Source: Streptomyces sp. CB01249 (lineage in GTDB: Bacteria; Actinomycetota; Actinomycetes; Streptomycetales; Streptomycetaceae). From it: 64,000 nucleotides of DNA. Within the stretch, counting starts at the first letter, position 1, and every line of letters begins with the position of its first letter. Positions 53,440 to 61,386 of the stretch are shown here, piece after piece. The notes beneath the pieces were generated by a model. That model did not search any database and had not been told where the DNA came from. It saw only the letters and a program-made list of their open reading frames with translations. The stretch lies in NCBI RefSeq assembly GCF_001905735.1, contig NZ_LISW01000008.1, positions 124,001 to 188,000 of the forward strand, given 5' to 3'. The translations under genes and the position numbers were made by a program.

Positions 53440-54459
53440 TCAGCGGCTCTGCGGCCGCCCCACCAGCTCCCGGAGCACGTCCTCCATCGTCACCATGCCC
53501 GCGAGCCTGTCGTCCTCGTCCAGGACCGCCGCCAGGTGCGTACGGCTGCGCCGCAGCGCCGTCAGCGCGTCGTCCAGCGGTGTCGCCGCCCGGACCCGGG
53601 CGATCGGCCGCATCGAGGACACCGGGAACGGCATGTCGCGCGGGGTGACGTCCAGGGCGTCCTTCACATGGAGGTACCCGAGGATGCGCTGCTCCGCGTC
53701 CATCACCGGGAAGCGCGAGAAGCCCGTCTCGTACGAGAGCCGCTCCAGCTCCTCCGGTGTCGCGCCGACCCGGATGTACATCACCCGGTCGACCGGCAGG
53801 ACCACGTCCCGTACCGGCCGGCGGCCCAGCTCCAGGGCGTGGTGCAGGCGCTCGGCCGCCCGGTCGTCGACCAGCCCGGCGTCACCGGCGTCCTTCACCA
53901 GGCGCGCCAGCTCGTCGTTCGAGAACGTCGCCTCCACCTCGTCCTTCGTCTCCACCCGCAACAGCTTCAGCAGGGCGTTGGCGAAGGCGTTGATCGCGAA
54001 GATCACCGGGCGCAGCGCCCGGGCCAGCGTCACCAGCGGCGGACCGAGCAGCAGCGCGGACCGCACCGGCTCGGCCAGCGCGATGTTCTTCGGGACCATC
54101 TCGCCCAGCAGCATGTGCAGATAGGTCGCCACCGTCAGCGCGATCACGAACGAGGCCGGGTGGACCAGGCCGTGCGGCACGCCCACCGCGTCGAAGACGG
54201 GTTCCAGCAGATGCGCGATCGCGGGCTCGGCGACGATGCCGAGCACCAGGGTGCACAGCGTGATGCCCAGCTGCGCCGCCGCGAGCAGCGCCGAGACGTG
54301 TTCGAGGCCCCAGATGACGCTGCGCGCCCGCCGGTTCCCCTGCTCGGCCTGCGGTTCGATCTGGCTGCGGCGCACCGAGATGAGGGCGAACTCCGCCCCG
54401 ACGAAGAAGGCGTTCACGACCAGCGTCAGCAGACCGATGAAGAGCTGTACGGCGGTCAT
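53440..54459 (-). CDS. CNNM/CorC-family membrane protein 2 (DUF21 plus CBS)
   Basis: The product is 339 aa. A DUF21 domain of about four membrane segments (AFFVGAEFALISVRRSQIEP; YLHMLLGEMVPKNIALAEP) is followed by a CBS pair (~205-335) ending VTMEDVLRELVG. The C-terminal CorC_HlyC domain is absent, unlike its partner. Relatives take part in Mg2+ or Co2+ efflux or membrane sealing; older names say hemolysin. ATG 54459 overlaps the upstream CNNM gene (ATGA). Confidence 0.88.
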   Translation of the reverse strand: MTAVQLFIGLLTLVVNAFFVGAEFALISVRRSQIEPQAEQGNRRARSVIWGLEHVSALLAAAQLGITLCTLVLGIVAEPAIAHLLEPVFDAVGVPHGLVHPASFVIALTVATYLHMLLGEMVPKNIALAEPVRSALLLGPPLVTLARALRPVIFAINAFANALLKLLRVETKDEVEATFSNDELARLVKDAGDAGLVDDRAAERLHHALELGRRPVRDVVLPVDRVMYIRVGATPEELERLSYETGFSRFPVMDAEQRILGYLHVKDALDVTPRDMPFPVSSMRPIARVRAATPLDDALTALRRSRTHLAAVLDEDDRLAGMVTMEDVLRELVGRPQSR

Positions 54460-55793
54460 CGCTCGTCCTCCGACGGCAGGTGGGCACCGGTCAGCGGTGC
54501 GTGCAGCAGGGCCCGGGCGGCGCGGCGCCCGGAGGCGTCGACCACGTCGAGCCGCCAGCCGGCCAGCTCGATCGAGTCGCCGACGGCCGGGATGCGGCCG
54601 ATCTCCGAGGCGATCAGGCCCGCCAGGGTCTCGTACGGGCCGTCCGGCACGCGCAGCCCGATCGTTGCCAGCTGGTCCGTACGGGCGGCGCCGTCCGCCG
54701 ACCACAGGACGCGCCCGTCGGCGTCCTCGCCGGCCGGGGCCAGGTCCGGCGTCTCGTGCGGGTCGTGCTCGTCGCGGACCTCGCCGACGACCTCCTCCAC
54801 GATGTCCTCCAGCGTCACGACGCCCGCCGTGCCGCCGTACTCATCGATCACGACCGCCATGGCCAGCTTGCCGGACAGCCGGTCGAGCAGCCGGTCCACG
54901 GTCAGCGTCTCGGGCACCAGCACGGGCTCGCGCAGCATCTCGGACACCCGCTTGCGGGGCCGCTCCTCGGCCGGGACCGCCAGCACGTCCTTGATGTGGG
55001 CGACGCCCACGACGGTGTCGAGGCTGCCCCGGTAGACGGGGAAGCGGGAGAGGCCGGTGGCCCGGGTCGCGTTGGCGACGTCCTCGGCGGTCGCGCCGAC
55101 CTCCAGGGCGGTGACCTGTACGCGCGGGGTCATCACGTTCTCCGCGGTGAGCTCCGGGAGATTGAGGGTGCGGACGAACAGCTCGGCGGTGTCCGCCTCC
55201 AGCGCGCCCTCCTTGGCGGAGTGCCTGGCCAGCGCCACCAGCTCCTGCGGGCTGCGCGCGGTGGCCAGCTCCTCGGCCGGTTCGAGCCCGAAGCGGCGCA
55301 CGATCCGGTTGGCGGTGTTGTTGAGGTGGCTGATGAAGGGGCGGAAGACGGCCGTGAAGGCCCGCTGCGGGGTGGCGACCGTCTTCGCCACCGCGAGCGG
55401 CGAGGAAATGGCCCAGTTCTTCGGGACCAGCTCACCGACGACCATCAGGAACACCGTGGACAGGGCCGTACCGATGACGAGCGCCACGGACGAGGCCACA
55501 CCGGGTGACAGGCCGACGGCCTCCACCGGACCCCGGATCATCTTGGCGATCGACGGCTCGGAGAGCATGCCGACCACCAGGTTGGTGACCGTGATGCCGA
55601 GCTGGGCCCCGGACAGCTGGAAGGTGAGGCTGCGGACCGCCTTCATGGCGCTCTCGGCGCCGCGCTCGCCCCGCTCGACGGCCCGCTCCAACTGGCCGCG
55701 CTCCACCGTGGTCAGGGAGAACTCCGCGGCGACGAAGGCGCCGCAGGCGAGCGAGAGCAGTACCGCAACGAGCAGCAGAAGCACTTCGGTCAT
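54456..55793 (-). CDS. CNNM/CorC-family membrane protein 1 (DUF21, CBS, CorC)
   Basis: The product is 445 aa. DUF21 (GAFVAAEFSLTTVERGQLER; VFLMVVGELVPKNWAISSP), a CBS pair (~215-335; VVTLEDIVEEVVGEVRDEHD) and a C-terminal CorC_HlyC domain (~355-435) are all present. It probably forms a heterodimer with the coupled shorter paralogue. GGAGGTGAACCG precedes ATG 55793. A possible structured leader lies 70-130 bp upstream, which would fit metal control. Confidence 0.9.
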   Translation of the reverse strand: MTEVLLLLVAVLLSLACGAFVAAEFSLTTVERGQLERAVERGERGAESAMKAVRSLTFQLSGAQLGITVTNLVVGMLSEPSIAKMIRGPVEAVGLSPGVASSVALVIGTALSTVFLMVVGELVPKNWAISSPLAVAKTVATPQRAFTAVFRPFISHLNNTANRIVRRFGLEPAEELATARSPQELVALARHSAKEGALEADTAELFVRTLNLPELTAENVMTPRVQVTALEVGATAEDVANATRATGLSRFPVYRGSLDTVVGVAHIKDVLAVPAEERPRKRVSEMLREPVLVPETLTVDRLLDRLSGKLAMAVVIDEYGGTAGVVTLEDIVEEVVGEVRDEHDPHETPDLAPAGEDADGRVLWSADGAARTDQLATIGLRVPDGPYETLAGLIASEIGRIPAVGDSIELAGWRLDVVDASGRRAARALLHAPLTGAHLPSEDER

Positions 55794-55861
55794 CGGTTCA
55801 CCTCCGTCCCATGATCGGACAGGGACCGGCGGACCGCGCGATGTCGGTGGCTTCTGGTACT

Positions 55862-55923
55862 GGGAGGCTCGCCCATGGGCGGACGCTCACACCTTTCGTC
55901 GGAAGGGGCAGGACTGCCTCCCC
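55862..55923 (-). promoter_or_regulatory. Candidate structured leader RNA before the CNNM operon
   Basis: On the minus strand GGGAGGC (within 55916-55923) can pair with GCCTCCC (55862-55868) and enclose two hairpins, CCTT..AAGG (55892-55906) and GCCCATGGGC (55871-55880). This is a closed multibranch of riboswitch style. TACTAT lies directly upstream (55924-55929), but the exact start of the RNA is uncertain. No known class recognised. Confidence 0.4.
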
Positions 55924-55982
55924 ATAGTAAAGGATCGGCAAAGTCGCGGATGCGGCCGGTCACCTGCCTCCTGTTCCCGGCC

Positions 55983-56046
55983 CTAGGGCCTGTCTGATAA
56001 TTCCCGTCTGCCGGGCGGACGACGGGAATTATCAGACAGGCCCTAG
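55983..56046. repeat. 64-bp palindromic repeat, MITE-like, at the 3' end of the GNAT gene
   Basis: Perfect 26-bp arms (55983-56008 and 56021-56046) begin and end with CTAG and read CTAGGGCCTGTCTGATAATT inward. The 12-nt centre can pair further (CCG/CGG). The composition (TGATAATTC) is lower in GC than its surroundings. Terminal CTAG would be the duplicated target of an IS5-type element. It also supplies the GNAT stop codon. Confidence 0.7.
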
Positions 56047-56460
56047 CGGCTTCACCCACCGCCGCCAGTGGTTCTCGCGGTGGTATCCCGCCGCCTGCCA
56101 GGTGTGGTGCGCGCGCTCGTTCTCCTCCAGGACCATGGCGTCCACCCGCCGCCCGCCGAGCTCCGCGAAGCGCTGCTCCGCCGCCTCCAGCAGCGCGGTC
56201 GCGATGCCCTGCCGACGGTGGTCCGGATGGACGGCGAGCCGGTAGGCCGAGCACCGCCAGCCGTCGAAGCCCGCGATCACGGTCCCCACGAGCACGCCTT
56301 CCCGCTCCGCGAGGAGCAGCGCCCCCGGGTCGCGGTCGAGGAGCCGGGCCACCCCGTCGTGGTCGTCGCTGATGCTGGTGCCTTCCGCCGCCGTCCGCCA
56401 GAACCGCAGCACGGCGTCGATGTCGGAAGGGGAGGCGGGGTGTATCGAGAGATCACTCAT
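56032..56460 (-). CDS. GNAT-family N-acetyltransferase with replaced C-terminus
   Basis: The product is 142 aa. AYRLAVHPDHRRQGIATALL is the acetyl-CoA motif A, followed by VDAMVLEENERAHHTWQAAG and YHRENHWRRWVKPL. The last residues GPV and the stop TGA come from the palindromic repeat. Reading past it suggests an older end of KPLGPGTGGR. Start ATG 56460; an upstream in-frame TTG (56472) is possible. Substrate unknown. Confidence 0.8.
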   Translation of the reverse strand: MSDLSIHPASPSDIDAVLRFWRTAAEGTSISDDHDGVARLLDRDPGALLLAEREGVLVGTVIAGFDGWRCSAYRLAVHPDHRRQGIATALLEAAEQRFAELGGRRVDAMVLEENERAHHTWQAAGYHRENHWRRWVKPLGPV

Positions 56461-56524
56461 GGCTCGAGCCAATCAGAGGTGCGCGCGGCAGGGCGAGTGC
56501 TTTCCGCGCCGGTACGGGGACGGC

Positions 56525-57814
56525 TCAGCCCAGTCGCGCGGGCAGCGACTCGACCCCGTACACGATCGACAGCTTGCGGAAGGCCAGGTCCTGCGGCGGT
56601 ACGGCGAGCCGCATCGCGGGAAAGCGCCGGACCAGGGCCGGGAAGGCGGAGCGCAGTTCCATCCGGGCGAGCTCCGCGCCGATGCAGCGGTGGATGCCGT
56701 ACCCGAAGGCGAGGTGGCCGGCCGGAGTGACCCGGTCCACGTCGAACCGCCCGTCGTCCCCGACGTACGCCGGGTCGCGGTTGGCGCCGCTCAGCGAGCA
56801 GAGCACCATGTCGCCGCGCGGGATCACCACCCCCGCGACCTCGATGTCCTCGCGGGCGAACCGGGGAAAGGCCATCTGCACGGCCGACAGATAGCGCAGC
56901 ACCTCCTCCACGAAGGGCGCCGTCACCGCGTCGTCCGTGCGCAGCCGATCCGCCACCTCGGGGTTCCGCAGCAGGACGAGGGCGCCGAGCGCGATCGTGC
57001 TGGCGGTCGTCTCGAAGCCCCCGGTGAGCACCCCGTCGGCCAGGCCCGCCAGTTCCTCGTCGTCCACGCTGTCCCCGTGCTCCCGCACGATCATCCCGAG
57101 CAGGCCGTCGCCCGGCGCGCGCCGCTGGTCCCGGACGACGCCCCGGAAGTAGTCGAGCGACTCGGACATGGCGCCGAACGGCGCGGTGGCCCCCTGGAAC
57201 AGGTCGAAGCGGTCCATGGCGAGCTTCTGGAAGTCGTCGCGGTCCTCGTAGGGCACCCCGAGCAGTTCGCAGATGGTCAGCGAGGGCACCGGCAGCGCGA
57301 ACGCGTGCACCAGGTCGACCGGCCCCGGCGCGGCCGCCATCGCGTCCAGCCGCTCCGCGACGATGGCGTCGATCCTGGGGGTCAGACGGCGCAGCCGGCG
57401 CATCGTGAACTCCGGGGTCAGGATGCGGCGCAGCCGCGTGTGCACCGGCGGATCGCTGAACCCCAGGCCGCCCGGGCTGTGCTCGGCGGCTATGCCCGCG
57501 TTGCCCGCCAGGTGCGCGAAGTCGGTGCTGAAGCCCTCGGCGGAGCCGAGCACGGCCTTCGACTCCTCGTAGCCGGTGACCACCCAGGCGTCCATGCCGA
57601 ACGGCAGCGCCACCCTGGACACCGGTGCGCCCGCCCGGGTCTCGGCCAGCCGCCGGACCGGGTCGAGCCCGTCCCTGCGCAGCGGCATCAGGAGCTGTTC
57701 CGGGAGCAGTTTCATCGTGGTCGACCCGAATCCGTGCTTCTGGATCCTGGCCAGGTAGCCGCGCCCGAGCCGGGCCGTGATGCGGGAACGGAACGTCGTC
57801 GTACTCAATGTCAC
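56525..57814 (-). CDS. Cytochrome P450
   Basis: The product is 429 aa. The I-helix GVLTGGFETTAS (~247), ExxR in VEEVLRYLSAV (~290), and the haem loop AFGYGIHRCIGAELAR (Cys ~366) are intact. It is soluble, as are other actinobacterial P450s. It needs an external ferredoxin, which is not encoded nearby. The start is GTG 57814. The substrate cannot be read from the sequence; the GNAT 64 bp downstream may or may not be linked. Confidence 0.93.
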   Translation of the reverse strand: MTLSTTTFRSRITARLGRGYLARIQKHGFGSTTMKLLPEQLLMPLRRDGLDPVRRLAETRAGAPVSRVALPFGMDAWVVTGYEESKAVLGSAEGFSTDFAHLAGNAGIAAEHSPGGLGFSDPPVHTRLRRILTPEFTMRRLRRLTPRIDAIVAERLDAMAAAPGPVDLVHAFALPVPSLTICELLGVPYEDRDDFQKLAMDRFDLFQGATAPFGAMSESLDYFRGVVRDQRRAPGDGLLGMIVREHGDSVDDEELAGLADGVLTGGFETTASTIALGALVLLRNPEVADRLRTDDAVTAPFVEEVLRYLSAVQMAFPRFAREDIEVAGVVIPRGDMVLCSLSGANRDPAYVGDDGRFDVDRVTPAGHLAFGYGIHRCIGAELARMELRSAFPALVRRFPAMRLAVPPQDLAFRKLSIVYGVESLPARLG

Positions 57815-57982
57815 TCCATGAGTCGTCGCGAGAACTGGTCGGTTGGCGCGCCTGCGGCGCCAGGACGTGGCCGACCGCGGTGACTTCGGCTACCTGAGCC
57901 CTGAGCAGGAATTATGACCAGGTGTTCGACCCATGGGGGGCCGGGGTACGGAATCCGTCCGAATACGCCGGTGAACGGACGC

Positions 57983-58025
57983 GCGGGCGGCACCGGAGGG
58001 CTCCCGGCCCGCCGGTGCCGCCCGC
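57983..58025 (-). terminator. Terminator of the bioBAD operon
   Basis: Fourteen perfect pairs (57983-57996 with 58012-58025) lie just past the bioD stop at 58031. Confidence 0.75.
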
Positions 58026-58030
58026 TCCGC

Positions 58031-58720
58031 TCAGCCCAGCGGCCGGTCGCCGCCCAGCGGCACGGCCAGCCAACCCGCCGCCCGCGCCCGGAAGTCCGCC
58101 GGGGCCAGCGACCCGGCGCCCTCCGGCACGACGCCCAGCAGCGGAGCCCCGGCGGCCACCGGGAGGTCCGCCACATTGCAGCGCTCCGCCAGGCCGGGCG
58201 CGGCCGGCATGCTGCCGATGACCACGCCCAGGCAGTCGAGCTCGCGGGCCCGCAGCGCCTCCGCCGTCAGGGCCGTGGAGTTGAGCGTGCCCAGACCGGC
58301 CGGGGCGACCACCAGGACCGGGGCCGCGAGCAGCCGGGCCGCGTCCGCCAGGGTCGCGCCCTCGTCGTCGAACCGTACGAGCAGCCCGCCGGCGCCCTCG
58401 ACCAGGACCAGGTCGTGATCGGCGGCCAGCTTCTCGGCGGCCTCGGCGACCTCGTACGGGCGCACCGGGTCCATCCCGGCCCGGCGGGCGGCCGTCGCGG
58501 GCGCCAGCGGCTCGGGGAAGCGGGCGAGTTCGACCGCCGTGACATGGGCGCCCGCCAGTCGCGCCACCTCGGCCACGTCGCCGGGTTCGCCCGGCGCCAG
58601 GCCGGTCTGGGCCGGTTTGAGGACGGCGACGCGGCGGTGCGCGGCGGCCGCCGCCACGGCCGCCGTCACGATCGTCTTGCCGATCTCCGTACCGGTACCG
58701 GTCACCACCAGAACGCTCAT
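58031..58720 (-). CDS. bioD: Dethiobiotin synthetase
   Basis: The product is 229 aa. The P-loop VVTGTGTEIGKTIVTAAV opens the protein, with KPAQTG and VEGAGGLLVRFDDEG following in BioD order. It closes the ureido ring of dethiobiotin with ATP and CO2. It starts 3 bp after bioA and is the last gene of the operon. Confidence 0.95.
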   Translation of the reverse strand: MSVLVVTGTGTEIGKTIVTAAVAAAAAHRRVAVLKPAQTGLAPGEPGDVAEVARLAGAHVTAVELARFPEPLAPATAARRAGMDPVRPYEVAEAAEKLAADHDLVLVEGAGGLLVRFDDEGATLADAARLLAAPVLVVAPAGLGTLNSTALTAEALRARELDCLGVVIGSMPAAPGLAERCNVADLPVAAGAPLLGVVPEGAGSLAPADFRARAAGWLAVPLGGDRPLG

Positions 58721-58723
58721 GTC

Positions 58724-60028
58724 TCAGCCCTCCCGCGCCGCCGCGCACACCGCGCGGCAGATGCGTGCCACATCGTCGTCACCGGTCACATACGGCGGCA
58801 TGGTGTAGACGAGATCCCGGAACGGCCGCAGCCACACCCCTTCGCGCACCGCGGCCGCGGTCGCCGCCGCCATGTCCACCTCGTGGTCCAGCTGGACGAC
58901 CCCGATGGCGCCGAGCACCCGTACGTCGCGGACCCCGGGCAGCTCCCGCGCCGCCGCCAGGCCCTCGTTCAGCCCGGCCTCGATCCGCTTGACCTCCTGC
59001 TGCCAGTCCTGGCCGAGCAGCAGGTCGATGGAGGCGCAGGCCACCGACGCGGCCAGCGGGTTGCCCATGAACGTCGGTCCGTGGGCGAGCACCGGCACCT
59101 CGCCGCGCGAGATGCCGTCGGCCACCTCGCTCGTGCACAGCGTCGCCGCCATCGTCAGATAGCCGCCGGTCAGCGCCTTGCCGACGCACATCACATCGGG
59201 GGAGACCCCCGCGTGCTCGGCCGCGAACAGCTTTCCCGTACGGCCGAAGCCCGTGGCGATCTCGTCGAACACGAGCAGCACGCCGTACGCGTCGCACGCC
59301 TCGCGCAGCACGCGCAGATAGCCGGGGGAGTGGAAGCGCATGCCGCCCGCCCCCTGGACCACCGGTTCCACGATCACGGCCGCCAGCTCGTCCGCGTGCA
59401 GCCCGATCAGCTCGCGCAGCCGCGCCGCGTACGCCGGGTCGGGCTCGGAGTCGTAACCGGCGGGCGGTTCACCGGCGAAGACCTGGCGGGGCAGCGCGCC
59501 CGACCACAGCTCGTGCATCCCGCCCTCGGGGTCGCAGACCGACATCGGCTGCCAGGTGTCCCCGTGGTAGCCGCCGCGCCAGGTCAGCAGCCGCTTCTTG
59601 GCCGGCCGCCCGGCCGACCGCCAGTACTGGAGGCACATCTTCACGGCGACCTCGACCGACACGGAGCCCGAGTCGGCGAGGAAGACGTGGCGCAGCGGCT
59701 CCGGGGTGATCTCCACCAGCCGGGCCGCCAGCCGGACGGCGGGCTCGTGCGTGAGCCCGCCGAACATCACATGGCTCATCCGGTCCAGCTGGCCGCGCGC
59801 CGCCTCGTTCAGCACGGGGTGGTTGTAGCCGTGCACGGCCGACCACCACGAGGACATCCCGTCGACCAACTCGTGCTGTCCGTGGGCGGGTTCGGCGAGC
59901 CGCAGCCGGACCCCGGACGCGGACTCCACGACCAGCGGCTCCTGCCGGCCCGGCATGGGGCCGTACGGATGCCAGACGTGCGCCCGGTCCAGGTCCCGGA
60001 GTACGGCGGGGGAGAGCGGCTCAGGCAT
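58724..60028 (-). CDS. bioA: Adenosylmethionine-8-amino-7-oxononanoate aminotransferase
   Basis: The product is 434 aa. WHPYGPM near the N-terminus, SGSVSVEVAVKMCLQYW, VFDEIATGFGRTG and the PLP-lysine MCVGKALTGGY (~280) are all as expected for BioA. It makes 7,8-diaminopelargonate using SAM as amino donor. ATG 60028 lies within the bioB end, overlapping it by 8 bp, so translation is coupled. Confidence 0.96.
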   Translation of the reverse strand: MPEPLSPAVLRDLDRAHVWHPYGPMPGRQEPLVVESASGVRLRLAEPAHGQHELVDGMSSWWSAVHGYNHPVLNEAARGQLDRMSHVMFGGLTHEPAVRLAARLVEITPEPLRHVFLADSGSVSVEVAVKMCLQYWRSAGRPAKKRLLTWRGGYHGDTWQPMSVCDPEGGMHELWSGALPRQVFAGEPPAGYDSEPDPAYAARLRELIGLHADELAAVIVEPVVQGAGGMRFHSPGYLRVLREACDAYGVLLVFDEIATGFGRTGKLFAAEHAGVSPDVMCVGKALTGGYLTMAATLCTSEVADGISRGEVPVLAHGPTFMGNPLAASVACASIDLLLGQDWQQEVKRIEAGLNEGLAAARELPGVRDVRVLGAIGVVQLDHEVDMAAATAAAVREGVWLRPFRDLVYTMPPYVTGDDDVARICRAVCAAAREG

Positions 60029-61244
60029 TGGGAGCGAGGTCCGTGCCCGCGCCGCGGCGGCGTACCGCCACCAGGTCCGTCCGGGCGCCCGGGGTCTCCG
60101 GCACCTCGGCGGCGGGTACGGTCGCCTCCTCCGCGCCCCCGCCGCACGGCCCGCAGCCGCCGCCCGCGTGCGAACCGCATGCCTCTGCCTCGGAGGCGCA
60201 GCCGGCGTCCGCGTGCGAGCCGCAGCCCGCCGCCGCGTCCGCGCGGTGCCGGGGGAGCGTCGTCGTACCCGCCCCCTCCACCTCGAAACCGGCGTCCGCG
60301 ATCATGTCCAGATCCGCCTGGCCGGCCTGGCCCTCACTGGTCAGGTAGTCGCCCAGGAAGATGGAGTTGACCAGATGCAGGGCGAGCGGCTGCATGGAGC
60401 GCAGATGGACCTCGCGCCCGCCCGCGAGCCGCACCTCCACGTCCGGGCAGACGAACCGCACCATCGCCAGGATGCGCAGACACCGCTGCGGCGTCAGGTT
60501 CCACTCCTTGGCGAGCGGGGTCCCCTCGAACGGGATCAGAAAGTTGACCGGCACCGAGTCCGGGTCCAGCTCGCGCAGCGAGAAGACCACGTCGACCAGG
60601 TCCTCGTCGCTCTCGCCCATGCCCGCGATCAGCCCCGAGCACGCGGAGAGCCCGGCGGCCTGCGCCTGGTGCACCGTGTCGACGCGGTCGGCGTAGGTGT
60701 GGGTGGTCGTGATCTCCCCGTACGTCCCCTCGGACGTGTTGAGGTTGTGGTTGTACGCGTCGGCGCCCGCCGAACGCAGCCGGTCGGCCTGGCCCTCGGA
60801 GAGCAGACCGAGGCAGGCGCACACCTCGACGCCCTCGTTCTGTTCCTTGATGGCCTCGATGGTCTGCGAGACCCGGTCGACGTCCCGGTCCGTCGGGCCC
60901 CGGCCGCTGGCCACCAGGCAGACGCGCTTGGCGCCGCCGGCCACCCCGGCAGCGGCCGCCTTCGACGCCTCGTCCGGTTTCAGCCAGGTGTACTTGAGGA
61001 TCTCCGCCTTGGAGCCGAGCCGCTGCGAACAGTACGAGCAGTCCTCGGGGCAGAGCCCGGACTTCAGATTGACCAGATAGTTCAGTTTCACCCGCCGCCC
61101 GAACCACTGACGGCGCACCTTGCCGGCCGCGGCCACCACGTCGAGCAGTTGGTCGTCCGGGGTCGCCAGTACGGCGAGCGCTTCTTCACGGGTCGGCAGC
61201 TCGCGCCGCAGCCCCTTGTCCACCAGCGTGTTCAGGAGGTCCAT
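60021..61244 (-). CDS. bioB: Biotin synthase with Cys/His-rich C-terminal tail
   Basis: The product is 407 aa, against about 330-350 usual. Radical-SAM motif GLCPEDCSYCSQ (~66-77), the [2Fe-2S] Cys region (VCLVASGRGP; CACLGLLSE) and NHNLNTS are intact. After the conserved GTTTLPRHR the protein has ~75 extra residues. They hold five Cys (341, 349, 356, 364, 367) and GSHA repeats, then an acidic/Arg end. The tail may bind iron or iron-sulfur to repair the sacrificed cluster; that is inference. First gene of bioBAD; ATG 61244. Confidence 0.94.
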   Translation of the reverse strand: MDLLNTLVDKGLRRELPTREEALAVLATPDDQLLDVVAAAGKVRRQWFGRRVKLNYLVNLKSGLCPEDCSYCSQRLGSKAEILKYTWLKPDEASKAAAAGVAGGAKRVCLVASGRGPTDRDVDRVSQTIEAIKEQNEGVEVCACLGLLSEGQADRLRSAGADAYNHNLNTSEGTYGEITTTHTYADRVDTVHQAQAAGLSACSGLIAGMGESDEDLVDVVFSLRELDPDSVPVNFLIPFEGTPLAKEWNLTPQRCLRILAMVRFVCPDVEVRLAGGREVHLRSMQPLALHLVNSIFLGDYLTSEGQAGQADLDMIADAGFEVEGAGTTTLPRHRADAAAGCGSHADAGCASEAEACGSHAGGGCGPCGGGAEEATVPAAEVPETPGARTDLVAVRRRGAGTDLAPNA

Positions 61245-61302
61245 GGCGATGATCCTGACGCACCGCACCGCCCGGAGCCAAGGAGGAACCGGACAACAGA
61301 GC

Positions 61303-61334
61303 TCACACGGGGTGTGTGCATTGCCACACCGTGT
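61303..61334. promoter_or_regulatory. Inverted repeat between bioB and bioF
   Basis: TCACACGGGGTGTG (from 61303) and CACACCGTGT (61325-61334) form an imperfect dyad about 60 bp from each start. It could be the operator of the divergent biotin genes. It does not look like the TGAAC-N3-GTTAC sites of BioQ. Confidence 0.4.
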
Positions 61335-61386
61335 CTCCGCATGAGCCCGGTTAGGGTCTGTGAGCTGCCTACAAAAGGGACCGCCC

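Noticed and set aside
52543..55793. CNNM proteins as hemolysins
   Set aside because: The name is historical; DUF21/CBS/CorC domains point to ion transport or membrane integrity.
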